From: Rhododendron vialii
Lineage: Eukaryota > Streptophyta > Magnoliopsida > Ericales > Ericaceae
Assembly (NCBI RefSeq): GCF_030253575.1
Contig: NC_080557.1
Location: forward strand, 36,506,001 to 36,570,000
Length of the DNA stretch: 64,000 nt
Direction: 5' to 3'
Of this stretch, positions 12,501-23,659 are shown one piece after another; positions within the stretch are counted from its first letter, which is position 1, and each line of letters opens with the position of its first letter. The translations under genes were made by a program, and so were the position numbers. The notes below the pieces were generated by a model. That model made no database searches, was not told the origin of the DNA, and worked only from the letters and a program-made list of their open reading frames with translations.

Positions 12501-13991
12501 AAATCTGAATCATTCACTACAACAAATGGATGGAGCTATGTACGGATTGTCTCGTCCACTCCAAATGTTGGACCGGAGAGGATGCGGATCCCATGAACTC
12601 GCAGCGCAGCATAGCACAACACGAATCCATTTCTTACTGAGCCAGAGGCGGCTCCATGTGTGTCATTCCATGGTCAACTGACCACCCAAAAAAAAAAATT
12701 CCCTTTAGAATACATGTAAAAATTTTGGACTAGACTTACTTTGAACACTCAATCCAAATGTTAATGAACACGTACCCACACCAAAAATAGCCCACAAATT
12801 AATCCACTTAATTAAATTGAAAGCAATCTGCGCAATCGAATTGGAGATTAATGAATGAATGATTGCTTAATTACTTATATAGAGAGTGATGTATTTGATA
12901 CTGTTGATAACGAAGATATCATGCAACAGTTTCAAAATATGAAAACTCGTCGAGCACAATTGTAGTAGCTTATATACTTTGCTATTTTTGGGTCGCATTT
13001 TAGATATTATGTATAGCTTCACCTAAGCGCGTCCGCACTCAGCAAAGTGCAAACGTCCCCTTTTCCGATCGGATTTCGATGACCTGAGCCGCTCAATGTG
13101 ATTTTAAGGATCCTCGCGTAAAATCAACAATAAAAAAGACTGAGAAGAGCTTCATCCAAGAAGTTTTTTATTGAACGGTTAAAAAAAACTGCTCGAATGG
13201 AGCCTTTTTCGGTCATTTTTTTTGCCGATTTCCCATGAGTATTTTTAAAATTACGTTCTGAACTCATTGAGCGGTTCGGATCATCGAAATTCAATCGGGA
13301 AATATGAAGTCCTTAGTTAAGCTAAGTAAGGACTCCCTTGTAAGAAGGAGATTGATTATGTATAACTTTTTGTTTATATATAGTTGTGATTTCTCAAGAT
13401 AGTATAGTGTAATTTCTGAACACCCTTAGAAGAATTTCTGGAGCCGCCACTGTACTGAGCTTTAGTTTTGAACAGGTACCCATTCCCCCTACTAACATCC
13501 ACGCCGTCAACGTCACACTACCGGCGGCCGCCGCAGCAGAAGCCTACCAAACCCTCATCAAAACCCTAGTCGACAACAAAACCATAGACTTCTCCAGTTC
13601 CAGTGGGTCCCCAAGATTCGACCTCATGTTACTCGGCATGGGCCGCGACGGCCACGTGGCGTCCCTATTCCCAGGCCACCCTCTCCTCAAGGAAAAGCAG
13701 CGGTGGGTCGCCGCCGTCGAGGACTCGCCATTCCCGCCCAAGGACAGGGTCACCTTCACACTTCCGGTGATCAACTCCGCCGCGAATTTCGCTTTCGTGA
13801 TAACCGCCAGCGACTTGCCGGAGTGGGTTCAGGCGATGCTGGCTGAGAAGGTGGGGAAGGCGGTGAACGATGGTGGCTGTGGCGGTGGTGGTGGTGAGGG
13901 GGAGGGTTGTTTGCCGGTTGAGATGGTGAAACCGGGAGGGGAGATGAGGTGGTTTTTGGACAAGTCAACTGCTGCCAAGATTGAGGGCTGA
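9525..13991 (+). CDS. 6-phosphogluconolactonase, tandem copy b
   Basis: Same enzyme family and exon layout as copy a: exons 9525-9742, 10950-11085 and 13476-13991, 289 aa, no frameshift or stop. Compared with copy c, the phosphate-loop SGGT is AGGT (residues 64-67), and the proline of GMGPDGH is arginine (GMGRDGH, Arg175), right beside the conserved Asp-Gly-His (176-178). WVDERMVP and SNYKL are kept. Like copy a it starts with a hydrophobic leader (residues 1-20, about MLSRFALSFALALVLSG) ahead of an internal Met21 (MSTAK). Near the C terminus a glycine-rich insertion (CGGGGGEGEG) extends the loop before the LPVEMVKP segment. Intron 2 is large (2.39 kb) because of nested transposon insertions. 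Probably expressed as a cytosolic or secretory-targeted PGL variant; catalytic competence is unproven. Confidence 0.9.
10567..10843 (+). mobile_element. SINE-like retroposon in PGL-b intron 1
   Basis: Present in unit 2 and absent at the same point of unit 1 (around 2713). It contains a tRNA-promoter-like B-box (cacgagttcgaatatctc) near its 5' end and ends in about 16 adenines (10828-10843), the layout of a tRNA-derived SINE. Target duplication is short and ambiguous around agagga. Confidence 0.7.
11380..11510. repeat. Hairpin in PGL-b intron 2
   Basis: The arm acccaccactcacatgagta is followed after a short loop by its inverse ending gtgtgggtgtgtcac. Loop around 11440-11458. Absent from unit 1. 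A small foldback MITE is the likely explanation; boundaries are uncertain. Confidence 0.6.
11529..11810. mobile_element. Stowaway-like MITE in PGL-b intron 2
   Basis: Ends cttcctccgtcc and its inverse acggaaggag, flanked by TA (11527-11528 and 11811-11812). Internal sequence is the same family as 1200-1476 in inverted orientation; both share the words catcatcattacacctttca and taccctctatgga. Length 282 bp. Confidence 0.9.
12643..13452. mobile_element. Non-autonomous hAT element in PGL-b intron 2
   Basis: TIRs are CAGAGGCGGCTCCA and, inverted, CAGTGGCGGCTCCA. The 8-bp target duplication TACTGAGC is exact (12635-12642 and 13453-13460), diagnostic of hAT. The right end is only 23 bp from the exon 3 acceptor. 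No transposase ORF. A second foldback (about 13050-13315), sharing the GAGCCGCTCA core of the hairpin MITE family, is nested inside. Confidence 0.95.
13050..13315. mobile_element. Nested hairpin MITE (GAGCCGCTCA family)
   Basis: The left arm contains gatttcgatgacctgagccg and the right arm contains the inverse gagcggttcggatcatcgaa, with a central spacer near 13170-13200. The core word is shared with the elements at 15029, 24925 and 58890. Lies wholly within the hAT element at 12643-13452. Confidence 0.65.
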
Positions 13992-14333
13992 TAGTAATAT
14001 CATATATTTCGATGGAAATAAATCTCAGTTTAATAAATAAAAATGAAAAACAAAATAGATCTCAGGTGGACTCTTGTTTGCATGAAGATTGCGTAATTAG
14101 AGGGGAAAAACCTCAGTATTCTGTGAGGTGGCTTTTTGGACCTTTTTTCTTGAATTTGTTTTAAAAAAATTGGGTTTCGGCCATAAATTTTAAATTTTTT
14201 AATTACTCTCGTCAAAACGAATTAAAAATTCAAAAAAATTGACGCAAAACTAACAAATGCGTATTTTTTAATAAAGACAAAATAAAAGGCCAGATGACTT
14301 TTTTGGGGAAACTTAGCTAGGCAAATGATTAAC

Positions 14334-15815
14334 GTATGTAAATGGAAAGGAAAATAAGTTTTCATAGTCTTTTATTATGAACTAGTGTTTGCACGTGTCT
14401 GCGGTACTATCCACCCCAGCCCATGTTTACGGTACTACTCATCCCAATTGGAATTGAAATACCCTTTGAATTTTGATAATGGCTCAAAACATTATTTCAA
14501 TTTTGGAATTGAAATACCTTTTAAATCTTGATAGTGGCTTAAAACATTATTTGAATTTTTAGGTAGCTACAAATTAACCCCCCCCCCCCCCCCCCCCCCC
14601 CTTTTTTTAACGGCAAAGAATGTAGTGGAGAAATTAGCAGCTCACGAAATTATGCAGAACGCCGTTCAAAAAGGGAAAAAAAAACCCCACAAAGTCTCTA
14701 TAGCTCTACAAAACAGAAGAGAGCATTTAACAAATACATGGTGGGTAACAGAAAATACCTCTCCAGATTATGGAGGAAGTGTATACGAAATAGAAGAGAG
14801 CATTTTAACAAACAAATGGTGGGCAACAGAAAATACACCTCCCAATTTGATTTCCCCCGACGGAAGTGACTGTCAAGGAGGAGTGGATGGTCCCAGTGAT
14901 CGGCAGTCCACTAGGGAAACCCCTTCCCCGAAGACAACCAACCCATAGGGGAGGAAATGTCTCGTAGAAAGGAAGGAAGCAAGGAGAATTGTTTTTTTCC
15001 TCTTAGACAACAGATGGCATTTATGTTAGAGCAGTGCTATGTGCACAGCAGCTTATACACAGCAGCTGTGCACAGATGCCATTTTCTCCCGGCTCGGGTC
15101 GCACAAAGATGATCGGAGCCGCTCATGTTGTTCTAAATATGTCGTTTAAGGTCTCTGTAAAAAATGAGTTTCGTTCGATATCGTTAGAGGCGTTAACAAA
15201 ACACCCAAAATCACTACAGAATTTATGTATTCTGTAGTGATTTTGGGTGTTTTGTTAACGCCTCTAACGATATCGAACGAAGCTCATTTTTTACAAAGAC
15301 CTTAAACGACATATTTAGAACAAAATGAGCGGCTCCGATCATCTTTGTGCGACCCGAGCCGGGAGAAAATGGCATCTGTGCACAGCTGCTGTGCACATAG
15401 CTTTTCTGTTTATGTTATATGATGGGCAAATATGGATACTTTCATAAAATGTGAAAAAATGCATCTCAACTCTTGGATCAAACAAATCTGAGCCGTTGCA
15501 ACAATTTATCCCCACATCCTTCTGTTTTATAATAGAGATTTCACACTGTAAAATAAATTTATAATTGAAGCTGGCGTCTAGATATTGATGGTTGTGGCTC
15601 TCATCAATCTTTTGCTGTCAAATCTCTTAATTTGTAGATGTCGTATATCTTTTTATTTTACCAGCCCTATGTGGCATCAAAGTTTCACTTCAGTTAATAT
15701 TGGGCCTTCTTTTCAAAAAAAAAAGATGCATTTCCACTAATAGGAATAAAAGAGAAAGTAAGAGGGACAAAATGCTATAGTTTAAAACTTCAATAATGGA
15801 GCCTTCTTTTTGAGG
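14334..15815 (+). repeat. Direct tandem repeat of about 1.09 kb, copy 1 (interrupted)
   Basis: From gtatgtaaatggaaagg at 14334 this matches 15816-16895 closely. It is longer because of a hairpin element (15029-15408) and an expanded C run (14578-14601, about 24 Cs against 6 in copy 2). It contains a short internal direct repeat around caaatacatggtgggtaaca and caaacaaatggtgggcaaca. No intact protein product is recognisable. Confidence 0.9.
15029..15408. mobile_element. Near-perfect palindromic MITE with 9-bp target duplication
   Basis: 380 bp, almost entirely two inverted arms of about 185 bp meeting near 15223 (around attctgtagtgattttgggt). Ends are gagcagtgctatgtgcacag and, inverted, cagaaaagctatgtgcacag. 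The 9-bp direct repeat TTTATGTTA flanks it (15020-15028 and 15409-15417). The sister repeat copy has the single, unoccupied target at about 16480-16490. TSD length fits a Mutator-like transposase source. Confidence 0.95.
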
Positions 15816-16895
15816 GTATGTAAATGGAAAGGAAAATAAGTTTTCATAGTCTTTTATTATGAACTAGTGTTTGCATGTGCCTACGGTACTATCCAACTAG
15901 GCAATGTTTACGGCACTCCTCACCCCAATTGGAATTGAAATACCCTTTGAATTTTGATAATGGCTCAAAACATTATTTCAATTTTGGAATTGAAATACTT
16001 TTTAAATCTTGATAGTGGCTTAAAACATTATTTCAATTTTTAGGTAGCTACAAATTAACCCCCCTTTTTTTAACGGCAAAGAATGTAGTGGAGAAATTAG
16101 CAGCATGAAATTATGCAAAATGCCGTTCAAAAAGGGAAAAAAAAACCCCCACAAAGTCTCTATAGCTCTACAAAACAGAAGAGAGCATTTAACAAATACA
16201 TGGTGGGCAACAGAAAATACCTCTCCAGATTATGGAGGAAGTGTATACGAAATATAAGAAAGCATTTTAACAAACAAATGGTGGGCAACAGAAAATACCC
16301 CTCCCAATTCGATTTCCCCCGAGGGATTTGACTGTCAAGGAGGAATGGATAGTCCCAGTGATCGGCAGTCCACTAAGGGAACCCCTTCCCCGAAGACAAC
16401 CAACCCGTAGGGGAGGAAAGGTCTCGTAGAAAGGAAGGAAGCAAGGAGAATTGCTTTTTTCCTCTTAGACAACAGATGGCATTTATGTTATATGATGGGC
16501 AAATATGGATACTTTCATAAAATGTGAAAAAATGCATCTCAACTCTTGGATCAAACAAATCTGAGCCGTTGCAACAATTTATCCCCACATCCTTCTGTTT
16601 TATAATAGAGATTTCACACTGTAAAATAAATTTATAATTGAAGCTGGCATCTAGATATTGATGGTTGTGGCTCTCATCAATCTTTTGTTGTCAAATCTCT
16701 TAATTTGTAGATGTCGTATATCTTTTTATTTTACCAGCCCTATGTGGCATCAAAGTTTCACTTCAGTTAATATTGGGCCTTCTTTTCAAAAAAAGAAGAT
16801 GCATTTCCACTAATAGGAATAAGGGAGAAAGTAAGAGAGAGAAAATACTATAGTTTAAAACTTCAATAATGGAGCCTTCTTTTTTAGGGTAGGAA
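15816..16895 (+). repeat. Direct tandem repeat of about 1.09 kb, copy 2
   Basis: Uninterrupted partner of 14334-15815 and the empty-site reference for the 15029-15408 insertion. A further short fragment of the same 3' end (caataatggagcccttcttt) follows at about 16925-16985. Confidence 0.9.
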
Positions 16896-16985
16896 AACTT
16901 TAAATCACATAATCAAAAGTTGATTCTCAATAATGGAGCCCTTCTTTTTAAGAGTGGGAAGATGCTGTAATCAAAAGTTGAAATG

Positions 16986-18190
16986 GACAAGAAACAGTGT
17001 TAATGTCGTATATGGGACATATTGATGGGCTGATATTGAAGTGTCGTTTTATTGATGCACTAGTACTTGCCCGTGCCTACGGCACTTGCTAGCTAGTGGC
17101 TTAAATACTAAATCGATTCATTAGTGTGTAATTAACAAATAATGCCCTATTTCGTACTGCCCTAATATTTTACCAGTAGGGTTATACTCCACAATCATCC
17201 CAAATCATACAAAAACACACCTAAGATCATTCCCCTTCTTCAGCTCGATGCCAGATATTAGTTGAAAACGAACCAAATCAAACCCACCCCCAATCTATAG
17301 CTCGATGCTAGATAGGGAAGCTCTTTTCTAAATGGAATAAACGTTGAGAAGAACTTTTTTCTCTAGATTTGAATTGCCGAATATATGTATGTGCCTTTTT
17401 CTTTTTTCAAAATTCAAATTCTGAAACAAAACACTTCCATAACAATAATTAGTGACAAAATTGAAAAATCATACCTCAATGTATTCAAGTTGGAGGCGGC
17501 ATGGTGGTGAGGCGAAGCCCCGATAGGCTACGGAGGAGGGGGAGGGTGTTGGAAGTCAACGGGGACGAAAGTCCAATTCTTGGCGGGGGGAGCAATGTCA
17601 TTGGTATGAGAGAGAGAGAGAGAGAGAGATGAAATGGCGCAGTGGGTTTCCAAATTTGAAATTAAGCACAAAAATGTTTTGGAATGTGCAAACCAATAAA
17701 GGCACGGCGCAACACGTTTTTTAACACAACTAAAATGACTTATCAAGATCCATGACCAAGTGCACAACAAACATATAGTAGTTTGTTGTTCCAAAAAAGC
17801 TATACAAACTTAAACTCAAATACAAATTGTTCCAAAAACAACATCCCACAACAAACATATCATCCATAGTATGATCAGTATATAGCTTGTTCTCTACCTC
17901 ATGTCCAGATCCATGTCAAAGCGCATCCAAATTTGATAGTGTTCAACATCCTATTCAAGTAACATCGTCGATGTTGCGTCAAATAGGTGGTGAGTTCTTT
18001 GTTTTCACTAAACTAAATGGTCTAAAGCCCATGTTTTCTAGGATTTTTAGGCATATCATTCTTCTCACATTCAGATAAACAACTTAACTCAAAAAAACTA
18101 TTAACCCTTTTCAAACAGATAAACAAAAATCTTGAAAAACTAAAACCACTACAGAAAAAGAAGAGGAAAATTAAATCCATGTTTTTGCAG
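16986..18190. other. Gene-poor stretch with repeat fragments
   Basis: No gene recognised. It contains a fragment near 17056-17095 (actagtacttgcccgtgcct) resembling the actagtgtttgcacgtgtct word of the neighbouring 1.09-kb repeats, and a (GA)n microsatellite at about 17608-17630. Confidence 0.6.
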
Positions 18191-18194
18191 CCTA

Positions 18195-18344
18195 CACATT
18201 GATCTCAACGTAGCTCACCCATCCACTACCTTTGAACTTATCTAGATCTATTTCCTCGACCCTATCCTGATCAATTTCCCAGTCGATCCGGTACTCCAAT
18301 CGAATGCTAGGTCCCACCTTCTGAATGAATCTATCTAGAGTGGA
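18195..18344 (-). pseudogene. Probable exon or gene remnant of unknown family
   Basis: On the minus strand 50 codons are open and non-repetitive, with natural-looking composition (words such as IRLEYRIDWEID and GSGWVSYVEINV), ending at a TAG (18192-18194). The frame just upstream also reads well (DTKNSVSSSM) but is cut by an in-frame TAG at 18345-18347, either an intron acceptor (polypyrimidine then tgtag) or a nonsense mutation. No complete upstream exon set could be assembled, and a solo LTR (18555-20542) lies immediately beyond. I do not recognise the family. Confidence 0.35.
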
Positions 18345-18554
18345 CTACATAGAAGAAGACACAGAGTTCTTAGTGTCTGTTGCAATTGGGTTTGAATTGG
18401 GAGATTGTGGATTGGCAGGCAACAGGAAAAAAAGAAAAAAAAAGAAGAAGGATTGAAAATGAACTCACATCGTGTGGGTAGGTTGCAGTCATCGGCGGCT
18501 CGACGTTGGTGGGATTTGGAAGACGGAGAGGTCATTTGTTGGTTGGTTGCCAAT

Positions 18555-20542
18555 TGTGGGCACACGCCCCTAAAATCTGGTTTTAAAATCGGGTGCGCCC
18601 TTTTTTTGGAAAGCACGGTGAAACGCTTCGATTCAGAATCGCCACTCAAATTTTTGCGGTAAATCACCCAAGGAACCAAACTTGAAACGCCTGCTATGTT
18701 GTTTGATTTGAAAAAGGCTTGTAGACTGGTCCGTCGTCACCTTTGATATCTGAGGTTCAAGAGCCAAATTACGAGAGGAGAAGGATTTTAAGGCACCCCT
18801 CTCACCCAATTCAAAGATCGGTCTCTACTCGGGCATTTGTAAAACAATTGCGCTTTTCTCTCATTAATCATTTTTTAGCCAGTTAAGGCGGGAGAACAGT
18901 TTAAAGAGATTAAAAATGTAACATATTGGCAGAATGTGATAAAATGGCATGCTCGCTTTATTGAAACAATTAACATAGGATGAAAACAGACTCTTGTGGG
19001 AATTTTAAACAGACCGAAGACAGTTCCAAAGTGACGTGAGCAAGAAGAAACCAGCATGCACTGATCGAGTCACTGCATATTGATCCCACGTGCGTATGCC
19101 ACTATACAACTAGCGTACGTCAGTAAGCCTAAGCCCACAGTTCTTGTTTTCAACCCTCTGGGCTCTGAAAATGATCAGTGCACACTCAGGACAAACCAAA
19201 CAGTCTATATTACAGATAATATACAAATACAGACAGTTTTAAAGAGCTATAAAGCCATAACCAAAAAAAAAAGGAACAGAGCACCTCATAAATAGTGTGG
19301 GGACAAAAAACAAAGGCCAAGGCCTAGTTGCCACGCAAGGGCCAGCCACTAAACTGGGCTTGACAGGCGTACACGGGTAGAATACTACCGTACGCTGGTT
19401 TTAGCCTCTTGTCCAGTGCTTAGTTTTGCATGTTTTGGACTCTGACACATGTTGAGAAAGATCCCAGAAGCATTCTATAGCAGCAGAAAATAAATACTGA
19501 AAAGTAAAATTAGTAGTTTTAACAAAAAAAATAGTAAACTGATTCTTAGCATGCTCACAGTGAGATATATGGAATGTAAAACAGAAAATAGCTAGACACT
19601 GATCCCCACGCCAGTACTGCATATACAGCCATGACTGGCGTACGCGTACTTGGGACTGACATGCGCCAGTTTTAACCATGCACGGTTTTGAAACTTTGCC
19701 AACTTTAGGGCCAGGACTGGTATTGATTACCAGCCTTAGCCCTGTCAGCCCCCCTAAGGGATCAGAACAGAGAGTTATCACAAAGGTGGTATACCTTTGG
19801 TCTTTGAGTTTGGAAGGATGTTTGAGCTTGAGAAGTGGCTTGGATGATGAATGTGGAAGGATGGGTATATATATGAAGTGATGTGTAGTTGTATTGCTTG
19901 TTAAATCCTTGGCAAGAGAAGGATTGAACTAGAAAAATGAGTGATATTGTAACTTGGAGAACCAACTTAGCAACTTTTGACTTAGGAAACTTGAATCCTT
20001 TCTATGGGGAGAGGTGAGGGGTTTATATATGAGATGGGAGGAAGGTGTAACTAGCTGAAAGAGGCTGGTTAGCCTTGGCCAAGAAGTCTTCATGCATTAA
20101 ATGCACAAGATAAGGTGATGGGGGTTGGTTGTGAGAGAGGGGAACATCCCCCTGTCCGAGATTGCTTCTCAGACGAATATACAGAGTATAGGGGTGGCCA
20201 AAAAGTCTTGTGAACGTGGCTGTATAAAGATGATGGGATTACCTTTGACCGGCGTACGCTAGTCAGGGACCTACGTACATGAGTCCAAGCCCGGTCAATG
20301 GTCAAAGCTGACCGATGACTGACACATGATAGTTGGACCAGCGTACGCCAATGTAGGACCAGCGTATGCAGGTAGGGTTTTACTGAGGCTTTTTGGTTCA
20401 GGATTAAAGGGTTTTAAAGGGGTTTAGCCGCTCAAAACTCAAACATACTAACATTCTCAGGGTGTTCTTGATCTATTTCATCATCGAGGAATCAAATACC
20501 GTAAGTAAACTAATCTAGACAGTTCAAATTAGGGTGTCTACA
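18555..20542 (-). mobile_element. Solo LTR (probable Ty3/gypsy type)
   Basis: Read on the minus strand it begins TGTAGACACCCTAATT and ends CGTGTGCCCACA, the TG...CA termini of an LTR; TGTAGACACCC starts are common for plant gypsy LTRs. Flanks are CCAAT (18550-18554) and CTAAT (20543-20547), a 5-bp target duplication with one mismatch. The interior has repeated gcgtacgc words. No gag-pol and no second LTR lie nearby, so a solo LTR left by recombination is inferred. Confidence 0.75.
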
Positions 20543-20547
20543 CTAAT

Positions 20548-21339
20548 TATTCAATCAGCTTCAAGATCCTGTACGTGTATAGCTAGCCTCTCGTGGAACA
20601 CACCTTGGCATAACTCAGCAATTCTATTAGTCCATATGAACCAACAATCTATAACCAATGTTTTGATGGAAATATATTTGAAGAAAAGAGCATAAAAGTT
20701 TAAAAAAATCAGTATTAAATGCAACCAAAAACCAATTTTAGATGCAAGCTTAGTATCTACATCCCATGTGATGGAAAATGTGTTTTTTCATGCAAGTTCA
20801 GTACATAAAATGTGTTTTTTCAGAGGAAAAAAATAAATCTATCATTTTAACTGAAGCTAAAGAGTTTGAGAAACCCAAGCTTCAAAGATAACTTTAAAAA
20901 TAAATCTTATACCCGTGCAATATGGTTGTTAGAAGAATTTTTCGATTAACTCCAACTCCTAATTAGAACCCAGCACTAATTTTCTAAACAACGCGGCGAG
21001 AGAACAAAGAACTGGCTGGAAAAAAAAAGAGAACAAAGAACTAAGAGCCATACCTATGGAAAGTCAACCAGAGAGAAGGCGCGGTCAGGGAGACAGAAAA
21101 GAAAACTAAAAAGAAAACGTTTAGGAAGAGGGAGAGAGAGAGAGAACCGAAAATGAGAATAAACGCCAAAGACTATATTGCTTAATCAAGCTTTCATTAC
21201 AAAAAATCGGCAATCAAAATCACTACCAAAAATCAAGCCCCCAAAAATCTGCCATTACCAAATCTCCCAATCAAACCTTTCCAAAACCAGAATATAGCAT
21301 TCAACTAAAATCCTCCCTCAAGTTTTTTTTTTTTTTTTA
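20548..21339. other. No gene seen
   Basis: AT-rich DNA with stop codons in all frames, a short (GA)n tract near 21131-21146 and a poly(T) run near 21323-21338. Nothing else recognised. Confidence 0.6.
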
Positions 21340-21347
21340 TCTATTGA

Positions 21348-21931
21348 TTAATAGATAGCATTCAAGGCCATCTATGTACTCAACAAGAAAATTAAATCAT
21401 TACCAAATCCGAAAAATTAAATACCAAAACTGAAAGAATCAGTACTCAATCATTTATTCCAGAAAATGTAAAGTATTTACGAAAATGCCATTAGTTTGTA
21501 TATGAAGGGTAGAGAAATCTAGACCGTTAGATTTGTTTGTATGGGTAAATAAAATTTTGTGTCAGGAAGAAATCTGAACCGTTAAGAGAGAATATTCTTT
21601 AGGAATATTCCCAAAGACCCTTGTGTCTTATTAGGTAGATTAATAGATAGCATTCAAGGCCATCTGTGTACTCAATAGGAAAATTAGATCATTATGAAAT
21701 CCGGAAAATTAAATACCAAAACTAAAAGAATCAGTACTCAACCATTTATTCCAGAAAATGTAAAGTATTTACTAAAATGTCATTCGTTTGTATGTGAAGG
21801 GTAGAGAAATCTGGACCGTTGGATTTGTTTGTATGGGTAGATAAAATTTGTGTCAGGGAGAAATCTGAACCGTTGAGAGAGAATATTCTTTAGGAATATT
21901 TCCAAAGACCCTTGTGTTTTATTAGGTAGAT
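21348..21931 (+). repeat. 292-bp tandem duplication
   Basis: The unit starting ttaatagatagcattcaagg at 21348 is repeated from 21640 with few differences, ending ttattaggtaga in both. Each unit contains gagagaatattctttaggaa. Non-coding. Confidence 0.9.
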
Positions 21932-22236
21932 GTGTAGTAAATCTAGGATGTGTTCGGTCTAAATTTTTTTTTTTTTTTTAAAAAAACATTGATTATTGTT
22001 GAGTCTCTACATATTTAATAGACGGGTTAGCGAAGATAAAATATATATGACGATTCGTTGAGATTGAACTATCAAGATTTTAAATTGAGAGAATATTTTC
22101 ATAGTATGATTTTCCAATCAGTTAAATGCAGTTTACAAAATAGGAAAGAAATGACTTTTTTTTTTTTTTGGTATCACTAGCTCGTCCATAAAGGCGTATG
22201 GCATGAGTATGATCTATAAATTTTAAAACCATCTTA

Positions 22237-23315
22237 AGTTATCCACAGTGGTATAATCAAAAATGGATAATCAAAAGTCAACACATCAGTTTTTGATTAT
22301 TCACTTAAGAGGTTGTTAAACTTAACAATGTTGAGGTTCACAATGGTCACTTTTAGTTCATAACCAAAATAAGGGATCCACTACAATTTTCCACAATCTC
22401 TCCATCCCCTTTGTTTTCCATCATTCACTTCCCAACATTACGTTTTTTTTTTTGGCAAAAATATATCGAACATATGGTGTTCTTCCTAGTGTTATCTATC
22501 AAAACAACATCGAAACTTCTTTTTTTCTTTCTATTCCGATAGCCTATATCACAAATTCACCACTCTCTTAATCTTTCAAAAAAAATCAGATGTGTTCTTG
22601 AATTTGGAAAAGAATGCAAGGTTCTTCCCTTCTTTTTTTTTCAAGGTTCTTCAATTACTCAACCATAGGAGGAAGAACAAAAAAGGAATAACCACTTTTT
22701 AGTCGAAAAAATCATTTTTTTTGCTAAAAAATGATTATGTCTCAAAATACTTGGATAAAAGTAAAAAAAAATTACTTTTCTGATTCCTCTCATCAAGACG
22801 AATCAATAACCCATAAAAGTTTGGTGCAAAATTAACAAATACAAAAAAAATTCAAATAAAGACAGTTTTCAGATTTAAGTTAAGTTTAAGTTAAGTTCAT
22901 AAGAATGTAGCCTAAAATAGAAACAGGAAAGAATAGTGAAATACCTTAATCCGGCAACGATGTGTTAAATTGTAGATAATCGAGAAATATGAGTTTCACT
23001 TTTCGAAGAAAAGAAGGAGAAACAGTTTGTGATTTAAGTGAAGAAGATATAGAGCAGGTGAAGAAGAGAAGAATAAAATATTAGTTGAAATGCGCGTTCG
23101 TGTATATAAATTTTGGAATCAGTTAACTTATGTGGTATGGAGTTCACAAATTTTGATTATTGAAAAAGGTTGCTAGTTTTTGTTATCTAAAACCCAAAAT
23201 TTGATTATTTCTAAGGATGTTGCTAAGTTTGATTAAACCATTGTGAGCCAATTTTTGCACCAATATTGTTAACTTTAACAATAATTGGTATTTAATTATA
23301 CCACTATGGATGACC
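22237..23315. mobile_element. Tourist-like (PIF/Harbinger) non-autonomous element
   Basis: TIRs are agttatccacagtggtataa and, inverted, ggtcatccatagtggtataa. Flanked by TTA on each side (22234-22236 and 23316-23318), the 3-bp duplication of PIF/Harbinger elements. Removing it restores ccatcttacaaagac, matching the other tail block. 1079 bp without transposase. Confidence 0.85.
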
Positions 23316-23347
23316 TTACAAAGACTATTTAAATCTAGTTTTTCTTA

Positions 23348-23644
23348 AGGAAAATACTACAATACACACTCCTTATTTGGGTGTGTATCATATGCACCCC
23401 CCAAAATGTTATGAATTATAGAGAAAATGTTATGAATCGTATTGCTAAAAAGTTACGAATAGTATAAAGGTTATGAGATGCACCAAAATGTTATGAATTA
23501 TAATAAAAATGTTACGAATCGTACTACTGAAAAGTTATGAATTCTTAAACAAAAGTTACGAAATACTCTAAAATGTTATGAACGAACCACAAAATATGTG
23601 CATATGGTACACCCTTTTAAGGGGTATGTATTATAAACTTTCCC
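23348..23644. mobile_element. MITE related to the 6664-6927 element
   Basis: Ends aggaaaatactacaatacac and, inverted, gggaaagtttataatacata, with subterminal catatgcac in both arms. The interior is made of repeated variants of aaatgttatgaatcgta. Flanks tttttctta and ttttctctta give an imperfect target duplication. Absent at 6390-6400 in the sister block. Confidence 0.75.
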
Positions 23645-23659
23645 TTTTCTCTTAGTTAG

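Larger units (their letters stand above)
7871..14371 (+). repeat. Tandem segmental duplication, unit 2 (carries PGL-b)
   Basis: Homologous to 1-5635. It carries its own insertions relative to unit 1: a poly(A) SINE-like element (10567-10843), a hairpin plus a Stowaway element in intron 2 (about 11110-12190), and a hAT element (12643-13452). Homology ends near 14371, after ttttcatagtctt. Confidence 0.85.
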
